Below are positions 62,945 to 64,000 of a stretch of 64,000 bases of DNA, in pieces. The notes below the pieces were generated by a model that saw only the letters and a program-made list of their open reading frames with translations, ran no database searches and had not been told where the DNA came from. The stretch is from CAYVXE01 sp964455375 (GTDB lineage Bacteria; Zhuqueibacterota; Zhuqueibacteria; Oceanimicrobiales; Oceanimicrobiaceae): contig CAYVXE010000006.1 of NCBI GenBank assembly GCA_964455375.1, positions 9,074-73,073 of the forward strand. Reading direction: 5' to 3'. Positions within the stretch are counted from its first letter, which is position 1, and each line of letters begins with the position of its first letter. A program made the translations under genes and the position numbers.

Positions 62945-63709
62945 ATGGGTATCAAAGATACATTCTCTCTGGAAAATAAAGTCGCCGTCATCACCGGTGC
63001 CAGTAAAGGCATCGGTGAAGCCATCGCACGCGGACTGGCTGAAGCCGGAGCAAAGGTCGTCGTCAGCAGCCGCAAACAAGACGCCGTGGACACGGTTGCC
63101 CAAACGTTTTGCAATGACGGCCTGGAAGCGTCAGCAGTCGCCTGTAACATGGGCAAGCCCGATGAAATTCAAAACCTTGTCCAACAAGCAGTGGAAATTT
63201 ACGGCGGTATCGACATCATCGTAAACAATGCTGCGATCAATCCTGTTTATGGACCGGTGTTGGAGACCGATTCTTCGGCTTATGATAAAATCATGGACGT
63301 CAACGTGAAGGCTGCGTTTGAACTGGCTCAATTATGCTACCCGATCATGAAAAAACGCGGTGGCGGCAGTATTCTTAACATCGCCAGCACGGCCGGATTA
63401 AAACCCTGGCCGGGCATCGGAATTTACAGTGTCAGTAAGACAGCGCTGATTCAATTGAGCAAAGTCCTGGCTATTGAACTCGGAGCGGATGGTATTCGCG
63501 TGCACGCTATTTGCCCGGGCTTGATTAAAACCAAACTTAGTGAAGCCTTGTGGAGTGATGAAAAACTGATGTCCCGTTTTATGCGGGAGACGCCGTTGCA
63601 TCGCATCGGCATGCCGGAAGACTTGTCCGGATTGGCAGTCTTTCTGGCGTCCGAAGCTTCATCCCATATAACGGGAGGCGTCTATGTGGTCGACGGAGGG
63701 ATGGTGTGA
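62945..63709 (+). CDS. Short-chain dehydrogenase/reductase (SDR)
   Basis: A 254-residue classical SDR: cofactor motif VAVITGASKGIGEAIARGLA, NNAAINP, catalytic Ser in LNIASTAG, Tyr and Lys in YSVSKTAL, and an AIELGADGIRVHAICPGLIK segment. The ending SSHITGGVYVVDGGMV is typical of 3-oxoacyl or alcohol dehydrogenases. Its Ser-Tyr-Lys set is complete. The ATG at 62945 stands nine bases after GAAGGG; an ATG three codons earlier directly abuts it. Last gene of the beta-oxidation run; the substrate may be a hydroxyacyl-CoA. Confidence 0.9.
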   Translation: MGIKDTFSLENKVAVITGASKGIGEAIARGLAEAGAKVVVSSRKQDAVDTVAQTFCNDGLEASAVACNMGKPDEIQNLVQQAVEIYGGIDIIVNNAAINPVYGPVLETDSSAYDKIMDVNVKAAFELAQLCYPIMKKRGGGSILNIASTAGLKPWPGIGIYSVSKTALIQLSKVLAIELGADGIRVHAICPGLIKTKLSEALWSDEKLMSRFMRETPLHRIGMPEDLSGLAVFLASEASSHITGGVYVVDGGMV

Positions 63710-63721
63710 CCAGGGAATGTG

Positions 63722-64000
63722 CCTGTCTGTGGTTTCTTCTTTTTTAGCCACGGATGGACACCGATAAACACAGATTGATAAACTCGAATAGAATAAAGAA
63801 TAAACAAAGTCACTCGAAACATCTGCACCTATCGGTGTGTATCTGTGGTTTCTTCTTTTTTTTACCACTGATGGACACCGATAAACACAGATGGACAACA
63901 ATGAATAGAATAAGGAATAAACAAAGTTAGTCAAAGCATCTGCATCCATCGGTGTGTATCTGTGGTTTCATCTTTTTTTAACCACCGATAGATAACGATA
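63722..64000. repeat. Tandem array with 117-bp period and palindromic arms
   Basis: Units start with CCAC at 63748, 63865 and 63982, exactly 117 bp apart, and the last is cut by the window end. A lone right arm (TGTCTGTGGTTTCTTC) precedes the first. Each unit opens with CCAC(G/T)GATGGACACCGAT and closes with ATCGGTGTGTATCTGTGG, which can pair over 18 positions with few mismatches. The start shares AGCCACGGAT with the 56978-57279 element. Confidence 0.88.

Noticed and set aside
63659..63949. 96-codon minus-strand frame running through the tandem array, with internally repeated peptide
   Set aside because: It exists because the 117-bp period is divisible by three; it extends into the SDR gene on the other strand and has no ribosome site, so it is not treated as a gene.
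63722..64000. Possible CRISPR array in the tandem repeat region
   Set aside because: The whole 117-bp unit is repeated, including the middle; there are no short identical repeats with unique spacers and no cas genes.
1..64000. tRNA, rRNA or riboswitch genes
   Set aside because: No cloverleaf, rRNA or recognised riboswitch pattern was noticed by eye; a covariance-model scan (tRNAscan-SE, Rfam) would be needed to exclude them.

Overview
The window looks like part of a metagenome-assembled genome of a Gram-negative bacterium of the FCB group, probably Calditrichota/KSB1-like (inference). Several secreted proteins end in the NYPNPFNP-type C-terminal module (FlgD-like/type A sorting domain), there is a TonB-dependent receptor beside a PorV-like protein, and there are many lipoproteins. 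No rRNA, tRNA, CRISPR array or classical insertion sequence was seen. Three 100-N gaps are present. Two of them (28404-28503 and 43342-43441) are flanked by the same exact 55-bp sequence on both sides, so they are scaffolding artefacts; the third (1827-1926) hides real sequence.

1-22.8 kb (minus strand): a starch/maltodextrin utilisation locus. A LacI-type regulator with its own promoter and two identical operators heads the series. Then come a GH13 lipoprotein, a PpiC foldase lipoprotein, a TonB-dependent receptor, a large secreted protein, a PorV-like protein and a secreted protein with starch-binding-like repeats, closed by a strong hairpin at 8.45 kb. Beyond it are an SGNH/TPR membrane protein, two sodium:solute symporters, a second GH13 lipoprotein with a glycogen-binding-like domain, and the start of a third amylase-type protein cut by the window edge. 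No SusD is seen.

23.5-33.5 kb (minus): DNA primase dnaG, a GAF/HD-GYP protein with a large insertion, a magnesium-chelatase/MoxR-like ATPase, its vWA partner, and a 1194-residue GH13-family protein.

33.7-41 kb (minus): an SRPBCC protein, a 121-residue orphan, a radical SAM protein, a 1388-residue secreted BNR/sortilin-like repeat protein and a small lipoprotein.

41-45 kb (minus): a phenylacetyl-CoA epoxidase-like cluster (PaaA, PaaD DUF59 part, PaaB, flavin reductase, PaaC and a separate zinc ribbon resembling the PaaD C-terminus). 45-54.3 kb: DUF2892 and DUF1028 proteins, a queuosine-tRNA mannosyltransferase-like protein, a membrane protein, a pentapeptide-repeat protein, ptb-buk, and a secreted M1 aminopeptidase.

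54.3-57.3 kb: a repeat-rich accessory strip with a DUF6883/DUF4926-like pair (the first gene frameshifted), a 34-codon lysine-rich gene, and a shortened GxxExxY-family gene lying between perfect 15-bp inverted repeats. 56.3-63.7 kb (plus): a TetR regulator and a beta-oxidation cassette (hydroxyacyl-CoA dehydrogenase/enoyl-CoA hydratase fusion, thiolase, acyl-CoA dehydrogenase, SDR), which could process the products of the Paa-like oxygenase or supply acyl-CoAs to ptb-buk (inference). The window ends in a 117-bp tandem repeat array. A composite dispersed intergenic repeat recurs at 23.1, 42.9 and 48.4-49.0 kb.
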